Shown: positions 52,955 through 61,860, counted from the first letter of the stretch. The stretch: DNA of 64,000 nucleotides from an uncultured Lachnospiraceae bacterium (GCA_902786365.1 CADACD010000006.1:26823-90822); one strand, 5' to 3'. Program-made: numbers and translations. The notes: generated from the letters alone by a model not told the origin.

Positions 52955-54934
52955 ATGGAAAAATACAGCATAAAAATGAGAGCAAGCCAGAATATAAGAG
53001 GCAGAAATCTTCACATATCTGGTGCTGAAAAGATTGTTTCGAAAGAACAGGTAAAAACATATGCAGAAGCTTTGGTTGAAAGAGGATTAAACCATTCAAA
53101 GGGAAACGCAGATTTATTAAATATTAAAATTGAGAAGATTAATGAAGAAGACATACTTTATCTGAATGCACCTTCTGTGACGACCACTCGGACAGAATCA
53201 GTTGAGGAAGGCAGAGAAGAGATTATAAAATTTTTAAAAGATTTGCATATTGAAAGAATAGATGAAGTAATGCATTTTTTAGATGAAACATATGCCATGA
53301 GAGGTGCAATGCTTCTTGATATCAGAACCATGAAAAGAATGGAACCGGACTATATGCGTGGAATTCGTGCAACGTATATGGATAAGGAAAGAGACACAGT
53401 TGGTATTATTCATAATAATGATGAAAAAAAAGATGGAAATCACGATGAAGAAAAAAAATGTTATGAAAAAAATCATTATGAAGAAGCTGTTGTACTTGCG
53501 ACAAAAGTGATGAACTGTCCGGGAATGATTGGTGAGATATGTATATCAGATGATCCGGATTATGTGACGGGCTATGTTGCATCAAAGATTCATGGATATA
53601 GACGTATCACCAAGATCAAGGAGCAGGGAAGTGATAAAGGAGGAAGAATTTTTCTATTTGACAGCGAAGTAGCTACAGTAGAAGAAGCAATAGAATTTCT
53701 GCAGAATAAACGTGTCATTGTTCGTGGAATAAAAGAATTAGAAAAGAAGAGAACTGAATGTCAAAATAAAAAAACAAATAAATGGGACAGGTTGGAGAAA
53801 AAAGTACAGGAATTCCATGAAAAAAATATTTACCGTACTATGAAGAAAATTACATCTGCTCAGGGATCCCATATAACAGTTGATGGCAGGGAATTGGTTT
53901 TAATGGCATCAAATAGTTATCTTGATTTGACAGCCCATCCTTATATCAAACAGAGATGTCATGCAATAGTCGACAGATATGGATTTGGTTCAGGAGGTTC
54001 AAGGCTTACAACAGGAAATACGGATCTACATGAAAAGCTAGAGGAGAAGATAGCAGAGTTTAAAGGCTGTGAATCATCTATAGTATTTAATACCGGATAT
54101 GTTGCAAATCTTGCAGTGATATCAGCAATGACCGAACCGGATGATATCATATTTAGTGATGAGTTAAACCATGCAAGTATTATTGACGGTTGCAGGTTAT
54201 CAAAAGCAAAATGTATCATTTATAAGCACAATGATATGAATGACCTTGAAATGAAAATCAGAGAAAATCCATGTAAAAACGGTCTGGTTGTCAGTGATGC
54301 AGTATTCAGTATGGATGGTGACATATTAAACCTGCCGGAATTCATAAGGATATGCAAAGAACACAATCTATTTTCTATGGTTGATGAGGCACATTCGACA
54401 GGAGTGATAGGTGAGACCGGGCATGGTATAGTGGAATATTTTGGAAACATATATAAACCGGATATTTTGATGGGAACGCTTAGTAAATCAATAGGAGGAG
54501 AAGGTGGTTATGTTGCAGGTACAAGAATTCTTATTGATTATTTGCGAAATACAGCAAGAGGATTCATTTTTTCAACATCACTTTCACCGGTTACAATTGC
54601 AGCAGATTTAGCCGGAATTGAATTAATCGAAAAAGAACCCCAGAGAATTGAAAAATTGAGAAACAACATTCGGTTTTTTTGTAATTGTCTTGCAGAAAAT
54701 GGAATTATGGTAAAGTCAGATACAGCAATTATTCCTATCATAGTGGGCGATGAAAAAAAAGCAATGGAATTGTCAGAGTATCTGTATAATAATGGATTTT
54801 ACATATCGGCAATCCGATATCCAACTGTGAAAAAGGGAGAGGCAAGGCTGAGAGTTGCACTTATGTCAGGACATACACAGGCGGAACTTGAAAAAGTGGC
54901 AAAATTGATAGGAAAATATTACACTAATCTATAG
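52955..54934 (+). CDS. bioWF: BioW-BioF fusion: pimeloyl-CoA synthetase plus KAPA synthase
   Basis: One 659-residue protein joins two biotin enzymes. Residues 1 to about 255 are BioW (pimelate-CoA ligase): YSIKMRASQN, LHISGAEKIV, AVVLATKVMNCPGM, DPDYVTGYVASKIHGYRRI and GGRIFLFD. Within it lies a charged low-complexity insert (about residues 150-170). After a Lys-rich linker, residues from about 285 on are BioF: MASNSYLDLTAHP, GFGSGGSRLTTGN, VDEAHSTGVIG and LSKSIGG with the PLP Lys at 511. GGAGGG precedes the ATG. The pathway pimelate to pimeloyl-CoA to KAPA is thus in one chain, and the operon needs no separate bioC/bioH route. Confidence 0.96.
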   Translation: MEKYSIKMRASQNIRGRNLHISGAEKIVSKEQVKTYAEALVERGLNHSKGNADLLNIKIEKINEEDILYLNAPSVTTTRTESVEEGREEIIKFLKDLHIERIDEVMHFLDETYAMRGAMLLDIRTMKRMEPDYMRGIRATYMDKERDTVGIIHNNDEKKDGNHDEEKKCYEKNHYEEAVVLATKVMNCPGMIGEICISDDPDYVTGYVASKIHGYRRITKIKEQGSDKGGRIFLFDSEVATVEEAIEFLQNKRVIVRGIKELEKKRTECQNKKTNKWDRLEKKVQEFHEKNIYRTMKKITSAQGSHITVDGRELVLMASNSYLDLTAHPYIKQRCHAIVDRYGFGSGGSRLTTGNTDLHEKLEEKIAEFKGCESSIVFNTGYVANLAVISAMTEPDDIIFSDELNHASIIDGCRLSKAKCIIYKHNDMNDLEMKIRENPCKNGLVVSDAVFSMDGDILNLPEFIRICKEHNLFSMVDEAHSTGVIGETGHGIVEYFGNIYKPDILMGTLSKSIGGEGGYVAGTRILIDYLRNTARGFIFSTSLSPVTIAADLAGIELIEKEPQRIEKLRNNIRFFCNCLAENGIMVKSDTAIIPIIVGDEKKAMELSEYLYNNGFYISAIRYPTVKKGEARLRVALMSGHTQAELEKVAKLIGKYYTNL

Positions 54935-55001
54935 AGCGAGAAGTGTAGATGATGCATACCTGAGAATAGAGAATAAAATAGGATGAATGGTTTAACCAAA
55001 C

Positions 55002-55030
55002 TTGCTATTTATCAAAAAAAATGGTAAAAT
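55002..55030 (+). promoter_or_regulatory. Promoter of the pilin-like gene
   Basis: TTGCTA (55002-55007), 17-nt spacer ending TGG, TAAAAT (55025-55030), an extended -10 arrangement. Confidence 0.65.
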
Positions 55031-55109
55031 AGTAAAAATAGTAGTGTGGTGGGATTAATATTTGGACATATATAGTGACGAATTTATCGTAGAAAGGAGA
55101 ATGGTATGT

Positions 55110-55577
55110 ATGAGAAAAATGGATAATAGTGGATTTACATTAATGGAACTTATTATTGTGATTGGTATTATGGCTGTATTGGTAGCATTTATTGTTCCTA
55201 ATTTGACAAAGTATCTTGCAAGGTCTAAATCAGAAACAGACCATCTGAACAGAAAAGAAATAGAAAAGCAGGTTAAGAATGTTTTTGCTGAAGCGGTAAT
55301 AGAAGATGTAGATATTATTGATACATCATCTGCTGATAATGAAGCACAATATATTGTGAGAGATGGTAAGGTAGGTATTATTAAGGATGGTACAACGGAT
55401 TTTGCAAAATTGCTGGATGAAGTAATTGATGATGATGCAAGTACAAAGAGCAGGATAGATTATACATATGATGCGATTATTATAACAATCAACGGAACTA
55501 TCAGCTCTGGCTACTCTGTCAAAACAAAGTTTGTGAAGCCGAGTGAGTATGCTTCTGCTGTATGGCCGATTAGTTAG
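55110..55577 (+). CDS. Orphan type IV pilin-like protein
   Basis: The 155-residue product has a prepilin leader MRKMDNSG, then FTLMELIIVIGIMAVLVAFI: Gly at the cleavage site, Phe+1, Glu+5, and the hydrophobic pilin helix. The rest is a small acidic domain with a strand-rich C-terminus. The frame opens at 55062, but GAAAGGAG at 55092-55099 is 10 nt from ATG at 55110 and only 1 nt from ATG at 55101. No pilus ATPase, platform protein or prepilin peptidase is nearby, so assembly would rely on genes elsewhere. It may be a competence-type or minor pseudopilin. Confidence 0.9.
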   Translation: MRKMDNSGFTLMELIIVIGIMAVLVAFIVPNLTKYLARSKSETDHLNRKEIEKQVKNVFAEAVIEDVDIIDTSSADNEAQYIVRDGKVGIIKDGTTDFAKLLDEVIDDDASTKSRIDYTYDAIIITINGTISSGYSVKTKFVKPSEYASAVWPIS

Positions 55578-55650
55578 TGTAAATGTAGCATAATGAGAAG
55601 TTTGATTTTGGAACTTATCAAAATCAATAAATCCTTTCTTGATAAAGACA

Positions 55651-55701
55651 AAAAAGAATTGTGGAGAAGATAGTCATTTTATCTTCTCCACAATTCTTTT
55701 T
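55651..55701. terminator. Bidirectional terminator between the pilin and MATE genes
   Basis: A perfect 22-bp stem (arms 55651-55672 and 55680-55701) with loop GTCATTT starts with five A and ends with five T, so it works on both strands. It overlaps the 3' coding end of the MATE gene, whose stop codon lies in the loop. Confidence 0.93.
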
Positions 55702-57026
55702 CCACGCCATGAGCCTTTCATCCATCTTATGAAAACAATGACTCCTCTTACGATTTCATCGAGAGCCATTGCAATCCATATACCAACCAAACCGTACTCC
55801 ATTACAATACCGAAGATATATCCAAGCAGGACAGATATGCCCCACATTGATGCCATACCCAAAAAAGTAGGAAATTTGACATCTCCGGCAGCACGCATAC
55901 TATTAATAATGACAAGATTTGCGGTGCGGCCGATTTCAAGAAAAATGCATATAAACATGATTCTATGACCAAGACAGATGATATCCTGATTATTAGTAAA
56001 AATACCAAAAGTAAAGTTACTGATTAAAAATCCAATCATGGCAATTGAAATCGATACAGCCATTGATTTTTTCAAAGTAGAAAGGACTTTTTCATAGGCA
56101 TAATCATAATCATTTGCACCAACGGAATGCCCGACAACAATTGAAGTTGCCATCGCAGCCGATATGGAAAACAGGTAAGCGAAATTACTAAGAATACTGG
56201 CATATATTTTTGTGTTGACAGCAGTGGTGGATAATGAGTTAACAAACATGAGAATGATAATCTGTGCAATGTTGTATGAAATATTTTCTCCGGCAGTCGG
56301 CATACCTATTTTTAAGAGTTTCTTTAATACATCAAAAGGAAATGGCATGATGTATCTGATGGAAATTGTTCCGTCAATTTTCTTTATGAAATATATGATT
56401 GATATGATGACTGCAATAAAACGACTCAAAGTTGTTGAAATTGCAACACCTTTTACTCCCATATCAAAGGATTTTAATGGACCGAAAAGAAATAAGTAAT
56501 TTCCTAAAATGTTAGTAAGGTTCATCACAATTGAGATAACCATGCCTGGTCTTGTCATGCCATTACTTCTGAAAATCTGTGAAAATGTATCAAATACAGC
56601 CTCTAAAAACAGAAAACCTCCCACAATTTTCATGTAGGAACCTGCATCATTTAACATAGATGGTCGTACTTTCATGCATTTTAAAAGATATGAATTTCCA
56701 AAGAGTATAATGGCACTGATGATAACACTGAGAGTCAGATTAAATGATAATGAAACTGTGTAGATTTCATTCAATTTATCTTTTAGTTTAGCTCCGAGAT
56801 ATTGTGCAGCAATGACACCGGTTGCGCTTGAAATGATTGAGAAGGCTAAGGTGAGAAAACCGATAATCTGGTTTGCATTTCCTATTCCGCCAACCGCAGT
56901 ATCTGAATAACTGCTAATCATAAGCGTATCAATATAGCCAAGGCACATGGATAAAAGAGCTTGTATAAAAATTGGCCATCCAAGTTTAAACAGCGAAGTA
57001 TTTTTTATATCTGTGGATTCACTCAT
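55674..57026 (-). CDS. MATE-family multidrug/cation antiporter
   Basis: The only minus-strand gene in the window. The 450-residue protein has about 12 hydrophobic helices in two related halves and the MATE patterns GWPIFIQALLSMCLGYIDTL and VVGHSVGANDYDYAYEK. It likely exports organic cations or other small molecules using Na+ or H+. AAAGGAG on the minus strand lies just upstream of the ATG at 57026. Its final residues (GKRIVEKIK) are encoded by one arm of the shared terminator. It is divergent from the subtilase gene at 57121, with a 94-nt AT-rich gap that must hold both promoters. Confidence 0.94.
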   Translation of the reverse strand: MSESTDIKNTSLFKLGWPIFIQALLSMCLGYIDTLMISSYSDTAVGGIGNANQIIGFLTLAFSIISSATGVIAAQYLGAKLKDKLNEIYTVSLSFNLTLSVIISAIILFGNSYLLKCMKVRPSMLNDAGSYMKIVGGFLFLEAVFDTFSQIFRSNGMTRPGMVISIVMNLTNILGNYLFLFGPLKSFDMGVKGVAISTTLSRFIAVIISIIYFIKKIDGTISIRYIMPFPFDVLKKLLKIGMPTAGENISYNIAQIIILMFVNSLSTTAVNTKIYASILSNFAYLFSISAAMATSIVVGHSVGANDYDYAYEKVLSTLKKSMAVSISIAMIGFLISNFTFGIFTNNQDIICLGHRIMFICIFLEIGRTANLVIINSMRAAGDVKFPTFLGMASMWGISVLLGYIFGIVMEYGLVGIWIAMALDEIVRGVIVFIRWMKGSWRGKRIVEKIK

Positions 57027-57120
57027 GGCTGAGTTCTCCTTTCTGTTTATTCATTAATGTAAATAGAAAACTTATAGTAAAACATAACATATATTTTCAT
57101 TTTTTTCAATTGCTTCTATT

Positions 57121-58986
57121 ATGAAATCTGATTCTCAACATATAAATGTAAGGAGAACAAACATAGATTTTTGGCAGTGTGTAAAGAGAGAACTGAAAAG
57201 ATGCCAAAATGGAAGGACAGAGTTAGTGGAAAGTCAGAAATATGAGCCAATGTTTAATCTTGCATTAAATGTAAGTGAATCACAAAGAGAGCAGAGTGAA
57301 ACACTTGATGTTGGATTTAATGAAAAAAATAACACATGGGAGGTTATTGTAAGATATGTAGGAAATATTGATTTTTTAATTCAATATGGAGCAGAAATTG
57401 TTTATCTGCAGGGAAATTATGCAATCGTTACAGCACCAGATGAAATTGCGAGAAGACTTAGTGAATTTCCGGAGATTATTTATGTTGAAATGCCAAAAAG
57501 TATGTATATTGAAGTTGTAAACGGCATTACAGCATCTTGTATTAATCCTTTGCGTTCCCCTGGATTTTCCGGAGGAAGTTTATATGGTGATGGTGTGATT
57601 TGTGCTGTAATCGACAGCGGAATTGATATCTTTAACCAGGTATTCAGAAACAGTGATGGAACAACAAGAATTTTAGAAATATGGGATCAGAATATAGATG
57701 GAAATCCACCGGACGGATATTATATGGGTTCTATATATTTAAGAGAAGAGATTAATAGCATCATTCAAAATTATAATATTGATGATTATACATATACATC
57801 AGGAATTGTGGTACCGGCAAGGGATGTATCTGGGCATGGAACACACGTTGCAGGAATAATGGCAGGAAACTTTGCTGAAAATAAGATTAATAATGTAGGG
57901 ATTGCAACGAGAAGTGATATTATTGTTGTTAAACTGAATGTACGGACAAAAAACGGGTTTCCAAGAACTACAGAATTGATGCAGGCAGTAGATTATGTTT
58001 ATAAAGCTGCTGTCAGATATAAAAAGCCTGTAGCTGTAAATATCAGTATAGGAAATTCTTATGGGTCACACGATGGTACCTCTCTTTTGGAAACTTATAT
58101 TGATAATATTTCGACGTTATGGAAAATGAGTATTTGTATTGCTACCGGAAATGAGGGGGCAAGTGCAGGACATTCCAAAGTAATAATTGAGACAGGGCAG
58201 ACAAGGAGAATATCTTTTAGTGTAGGAGAATATGAGAGAAGTTTAAACATTCAGATATGGAAGACATATGAGGATGAATTTGAATTTACTGTTTTTGCTC
58301 CGGGAGAATTTTCGGGAGTACAGATTAACAGTCTGCCGGGAGTATTAAATACACAGATTGGAAACAACAGACTATTGGTATACTGTGGTGAACCTTCACC
58401 ATACAGCAGGTTTCAGGAAATTTATCTTGAGATTATTCCGTTTTTAACAGCTGAAACGTATATTACATCAGGAATATGGAGTATATCAGCAAGAGCAGGT
58501 AATGTTGTGAGTGGGAGAGTTGACATGTGGATGCCTGATTCAGGAGCATTAAATGATGATACAAGATTCACAAACCCTGACCCTGATACAACACTTACTA
58601 TTCCATCAACAAGTATATCAGCGATTTCTGTCGGTGGATATAATTCATTTAGTTATTCCTATGCAGATTTTTCGGGAAGGGGTTACACAAGACTTACTAA
58701 TCAAATAAAACCGGATATCATTGCACCGGCAGTCAATATTATGTCAGCAGCAGTAGGAGGTGCAATGACAGCAAAAACAGGGACATCAATGGCTTGTCCG
58801 TTTGTATCAGGCAGTGCTGCACTGTTAATGCAATGGGGAATTGTCAATCAAAATGATCCCTATTTATATGGGGAAAAATTAAAAAGTTATTTGATTAAAG
58901 GAGCAAAAAAACTTCCCGGTGAATTGCTGCCATCTAAAAAACAGGGATTTGGTATGCTGTGTGCAAGGGATTCGCTGCCGGTATAA
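57121..58986 (+). CDS. CspB-like subtilisin-family protease with intact triad
   Basis: An S8 protease of 621 residues in the Clostridia Csp class. A prodomain of about 120 residues (WEVIVRYVGNIDFLIQYGAE onward) precedes the catalytic domain, with Asp165 in VIDSGIDIF, His239 in SGHGTHVAGI, oxyanion Asn in ATGNEGAS and Ser556 in GTSMACP. A jelly-roll insertion lies between the Asn and Ser motifs. There is no signal peptide, so it is cytosolic or packaged into a spore or vesicle if such exists. No ribosome site is evident before the ATG at 57121. It has the same architecture as the Asp-less protein at 40510. Confidence 0.93.
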   Translation: MKSDSQHINVRRTNIDFWQCVKRELKRCQNGRTELVESQKYEPMFNLALNVSESQREQSETLDVGFNEKNNTWEVIVRYVGNIDFLIQYGAEIVYLQGNYAIVTAPDEIARRLSEFPEIIYVEMPKSMYIEVVNGITASCINPLRSPGFSGGSLYGDGVICAVIDSGIDIFNQVFRNSDGTTRILEIWDQNIDGNPPDGYYMGSIYLREEINSIIQNYNIDDYTYTSGIVVPARDVSGHGTHVAGIMAGNFAENKINNVGIATRSDIIVVKLNVRTKNGFPRTTELMQAVDYVYKAAVRYKKPVAVNISIGNSYGSHDGTSLLETYIDNISTLWKMSICIATGNEGASAGHSKVIIETGQTRRISFSVGEYERSLNIQIWKTYEDEFEFTVFAPGEFSGVQINSLPGVLNTQIGNNRLLVYCGEPSPYSRFQEIYLEIIPFLTAETYITSGIWSISARAGNVVSGRVDMWMPDSGALNDDTRFTNPDPDTTLTIPSTSISAISVGGYNSFSYSYADFSGRGYTRLTNQIKPDIIAPAVNIMSAAVGGAMTAKTGTSMACPFVSGSAALLMQWGIVNQNDPYLYGEKLKSYLIKGAKKLPGELLPSKKQGFGMLCARDSLPV

Positions 58987-59166
58987 AAACGTATGTTATG
59001 TGATACTTTAAAATTTTGCTAAATTAATTGTAATTTTTTTTAATTTTTATAGACAAATCTGTTCATACTAAAGCTATAGTGACAAATATTTTTGTTCTTA
59101 TACAGAAAATAATACAAATTTTCTGGTGATAGTTAAAAAATGAATTGATTGAAGGAGGAAAGACTT

Positions 59167-59589
59167 ATGTTGATGCCGAGTATTTTTGGAGAAAACCTTA
59201 TTGATGATTTCTCTTTTTATCCATTTAAAGGATATAAGGAAAAGAGTAATGTAATGAAGACAGATGTAAAGGAAGAGGATGATAAGTACGAAATAGATAT
59301 GAGTATTCCGGGTGTGAATAAGGAGGATATAAAGGCAGAATTAAAAGATGGATACCTCATAGTAAGTGCAGCGACTTCTTCTGAAAACGAAGAAAAAGAT
59401 TCTAAACAGAGATATATCCGCAGAGAACGTTATTTTGGTTCATGTAGCAGAAGCTTTTATGTTGGGAAAGAGATTACACAGGAAGAAATTAAAGCAAAAT
59501 ACCAAAATGGTGTACTCACAATTGAGGTGCCTAAAAAGGATGAGAAGAAGAAAGAAATGGATGATAGAAAATATATTTTAATTGAATAA
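59167..59589 (+). CDS. Small heat-shock protein, Hsp20/alpha-crystallin family
   Basis: A 140-residue holdase chaperone. A short N-terminal arm (LMPSIFGENLIDDFSFYPF) is followed by the alpha-crystallin domain (YEIDMSIPGVNKEDIKAEL, RRERYFGSCSRSFYVG, NGVLTIEVPKK) and a Lys-rich C-terminal tail ending in an I-L-I motif for oligomer contacts. GGAGG at 59154-59158 sets the ATG at 59167 (or 59173). No CIRCE element (TTAGCACTC repeat) is seen upstream; a weak TAGACA...TATAGT pair at 59050-59080 has a 19-nt spacer. A terminator follows. Confidence 0.93.
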   Translation: MLMPSIFGENLIDDFSFYPFKGYKEKSNVMKTDVKEEDDKYEIDMSIPGVNKEDIKAELKDGYLIVSAATSSENEEKDSKQRYIRRERYFGSCSRSFYVGKEITQEEIKAKYQNGVLTIEVPKKDEKKKEMDDRKYILIE

Positions 59590-59624
59590 TTATGAAATCA
59601 GAATAAAATTGTAAATATATTTGT

Positions 59625-59675
59625 AAGGCTGTGGATAGTAAATACATGTAAAGGTTACTGTTTACAGCCTTTTGT
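59625..59675 (+). terminator. Terminator after the Hsp20 gene
   Basis: AAGGCTGT (59625-59632) pairs with ACAGCCTT (59664-59671); an inner AGTAA/TTACT pair extends the stem. A short T run follows. Confidence 0.8.
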
Positions 59676-59718
59676 AATTCAAGATAGCGAAAGTATTTTT
59701 TAATTGGTTTCTAATATA

Positions 59719-59747
59719 TTGATAAAAAGTTTCTAATGTGTTATATT
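59719..59747 (+). promoter_or_regulatory. Promoter of the zinc-ribbon repeat protein
   Basis: TTGATA (59719-59724), 17 nt, TATATT (59742-59747) with TGT before it, an extended -10. Confidence 0.7.
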
Positions 59748-59802
59748 TATAGATAGTATATATAAGAATTATTTTTATTAATATAGAATGGAGGATATGG
59801 GA

Positions 59803-61428
59803 ATGAAAGTTTGTCCTTATTGTGGGGAGAAGATTCGCGAGTTTGACATTACATGCTTAAATTGTGGCAAGTCTTTGGTAACTTCAAATACAACAACTGA
59901 TGTGACCAGTGCACCAGAAGGTGAGTTCGGACTAGATCTGTTTGAAAGTTTAAGTGTGAAAAGTGATGAAAGCAATACAACATCAACCACGTTTGAAAAT
60001 GATGGTAAGTTATCTGATATAGGAAAGAGTTCAAGTAAGATTAGTGTAGGAGATGCATCGGCAAGTGATTTGTTTGGAAGCAGTTCAAATGCATCAGGCA
60101 ATGATAGTAGCGTATATCAAAATAACAGTGACTCAGAATATCAAAGTAGAACAAGTGGCACAAGCAGAATTCAAATAGGAGATGCATCAGCAAGCGACTT
60201 GTTCGGAAGCAGTAGTTCCGGCAGTTCTTCTTCAAGTCCTTATAGAGATAATAACTCTTCAACAAGAAGTACAGGTTCAAGTAGAATCACTATAGGAGGT
60301 TCATCGGCAAGTGATTTATTTGGAAACAGTTCATCAGCAGAAGTAGCAGGCGATAATCAAGGAGCACCGGCAGGAGTAGCAGGAGGTTATAATCCATATG
60401 CAGCCAGCCAAAGTGCACCGGCAGGAGCAGCGGGAGGCTACAATCCATACGCAGCCAGCCAAAGTGCACCGGCAGGAGCAGCAGGAGGCTACAATCCATA
60501 CGCAGCCAGCCAAAGTGCACCGGCAGGAGCAGCAGGAGGCTACAATCCATACGCAGCCAGCCAAAGTGCACCTACAGGAGCAGCAGGAGGCTACAATCCA
60601 TATGCGGACAGCGCTGGAGGGGCACAGGACTTAGAAAATGATTTTGACCCGGCCAAGGAAGACAGTATTAGTAATTTAGGCTCTTCAGGCGGAGGCTATA
60701 ATCCATATTCAAGCAGTTCATTTTCAAGCAGTTCCTCAAACACGGCTTTGCCGGAGTCTAATAAATATGGTACATATAGTAAGAAGACAGATAGTTCTAT
60801 TAATGCAAAGAGTGTCAGACAGCAAAAGGCAAAAAATAAATTAGTGAGTATTATTAAGGGAATTATTATAGCAGTAATAGTTGCTGCAATCGGAATTTAT
60901 GCAGTTCCGATTGTTAAGGATTTGGCACATAAGCAGTATAAGTCTATTGTAAAAAAGTCAGTTAGACAATACATGGAACAGGATAGTGAGCTACTTACAA
61001 GTATTTCAGCATTTGAATATGAGGATATGTTAAAATCGGCAGAAGGTGGCGCACATGAAAAACAAAATACTGATAGAATAAAAGCCAGAGATAAGGCAAA
61101 AAGAGCCCTTGCTAATATCTATGGTGATGATGTTGATATAGAAAAAATAGAGATACAAAGTGTAGATGGTTTGACAGGAGATGAAAAGCAGCAGGCAATA
61201 CAAAAAGCAATAGAAAGTGTACAGAAATCGATAGGACCAACATATACAAAAAATGTTGATGCTTCTGAATACATTAATACAGAAGAAATCAGCCAGGCAA
61301 AGACATTAAAAGTAAAAGTTACAATGAAAGGATATCTGACATCTGATACAAAGACATATCGAATTGATATTGTGAAATTTGACAGTACGAAAGACTGGAA
61401 ACTGTTGGGAATTTATGATGAGAATTAA
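59803..61428 (+). CDS. Zinc-ribbon membrane protein built from internal repeats
   Basis: The product (541 residues) opens with a zinc ribbon, CPYCGEKIREFDITCLNCGK. A long Ser/Asn/Gly/Ala-rich segment follows. It holds three copies of an I.(I/V)G..SASDLFG motif and then four near-perfect 17-residue units, AASQSAPAGAAGGYNPY. One membrane helix (IIKGIIIAVIVAAIGIYAVPI) leads to a folded C-terminal domain of about 150 residues, probably extracellular (DWKLLGIYDEN at the end). GGAGG at 59790-59794 favours ATG at 59803 over the in-frame ATGs at 59788 and 59797. Function is unknown. The N-in zinc ribbon plus outside domain resembles uncharacterised envelope-stress proteins in Firmicutes, but no homology can be claimed here. 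Confidence 0.85.
   Translation: MKVCPYCGEKIREFDITCLNCGKSLVTSNTTTDVTSAPEGEFGLDLFESLSVKSDESNTTSTTFENDGKLSDIGKSSSKISVGDASASDLFGSSSNASGNDSSVYQNNSDSEYQSRTSGTSRIQIGDASASDLFGSSSSGSSSSSPYRDNNSSTRSTGSSRITIGGSSASDLFGNSSSAEVAGDNQGAPAGVAGGYNPYAASQSAPAGAAGGYNPYAASQSAPAGAAGGYNPYAASQSAPAGAAGGYNPYAASQSAPTGAAGGYNPYADSAGGAQDLENDFDPAKEDSISNLGSSGGGYNPYSSSSFSSSSSNTALPESNKYGTYSKKTDSSINAKSVRQQKAKNKLVSIIKGIIIAVIVAAIGIYAVPIVKDLAHKQYKSIVKKSVRQYMEQDSELLTSISAFEYEDMLKSAEGGAHEKQNTDRIKARDKAKRALANIYGDDVDIEKIEIQSVDGLTGDEKQQAIQKAIESVQKSIGPTYTKNVDASEYINTEEISQAKTLKVKVTMKGYLTSDTKTYRIDIVKFDSTKDWKLLGIYDEN
60361..60603 (+). repeat. 51-bp in-frame tandem repeats
   Basis: Four units of 51 bp (60400-60450, 60451-60501, 60502-60552, 60553-60603) differ at only a few bases, preceded by a partial 39-bp unit at 60361-60399. 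Each encodes 17 residues ending GGYNPY. Near identity implies recent expansion; copy number may vary between strains. Confidence 0.95.
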
Positions 61429-61452
61429 AATATAAAGTGAATGGTAAAAAAG

Positions 61453-61494
61453 CTTTGTGATGCATCTATATGGGATGTATCATAAAGTTTTTTT
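61453..61494 (+). terminator. Terminator after the zinc-ribbon gene
   Basis: A 14-bp stem (61453-61466 with 61474-61487, one G-T pair) is followed by a T run of seven. Confidence 0.85.
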
Positions 61495-61517
61495 GTTGGG
61501 ATGTAATATTATTTAAC

Positions 61518-61545
61518 TTGACAATATCAAATAGAATGTTATAAT
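61518..61545 (+). promoter_or_regulatory. Promoter of the metal-export unit
   Basis: Consensus TTGACA (61518-61523), 16 nt ending TGT, consensus TATAAT (61540-61545). This is one of the strongest-looking promoters in the window, as expected for a repressor-controlled gene. Confidence 0.88.
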
Positions 61546-61553
61546 ATACTTAA

Positions 61554-61573
61554 ATATGAATATATGTTCATAT
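61554..61573 (+). promoter_or_regulatory. ArsR/SmtB-type metal operator
   Basis: ATATGAA (61554-61560), 6 nt, TTCATAT (61567-61573): a dyad of the ATATGAA...TTCATAT type known for CzrA/SmtB-like metal repressors. It covers the expected transcription start, 9 nt after the -10. No ArsR-family gene is seen in the window. Confidence 0.75.
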
Positions 61574-61628
61574 GTATAAGACGATAAAATGTAATGATAC
61601 CATTATCAAAAGAAAGGATTGTATAATT

Positions 61629-61847
61629 ATGAAAAAAATATATAAAATTGAAGTTGATTGTGCAAATTGTGCAAATAAGATGGAGGAAGCTACAAAGAAT
61701 ACTCCGGGAGTGAAAAATGCAATTGTAAATTTTATGACACTAAAAATGACTGTGGAATTTGAGGAAGGAGCAGATGTGAAAGAAGTGATGAAACAGGTTC
61801 TGAAAAATTGTAAAAAAGTAGAAGATGACTGCGAAATATTCTTTTAA
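61629..61847 (+). CDS. Stand-alone heavy-metal-associated (HMA) domain protein
   Basis: A 72-residue ferredoxin-fold metallochaperone with the metal site DCANCANKM (CxxC), the pattern GVKNAIVNFMTLKMTVEF, and acidic/Cys residues at the C-terminus (DDCEIFF) that may form a second site. The frame opens at 61572, but AAAGGA and the family N-terminus place the start at 61629. It precedes a P1B ATPase that lacks its own HMA domain, so the pair looks like a split CadA/ZntA. A terminator-like hairpin between them would allow more chaperone than pump. Confidence 0.9.
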   Translation: MKKIYKIEVDCANCANKMEEATKNTPGVKNAIVNFMTLKMTVEFEEGADVKEVMKQVLKNCKKVEDDCEIFF

Positions 61848-61860
61848 AATTGTAATAAAG

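Noticed and set aside
58987-59166. CIRCE or other heat-shock operator upstream of the Hsp20 gene
   Set aside because: No TTAGCACTC/GAGTGCTAA arms or CtsR-like direct repeats were found.
60400-60603. Possible CRISPR array
   Set aside because: The repeats are direct, 51 bp, without spacers and in frame within a coding gene.
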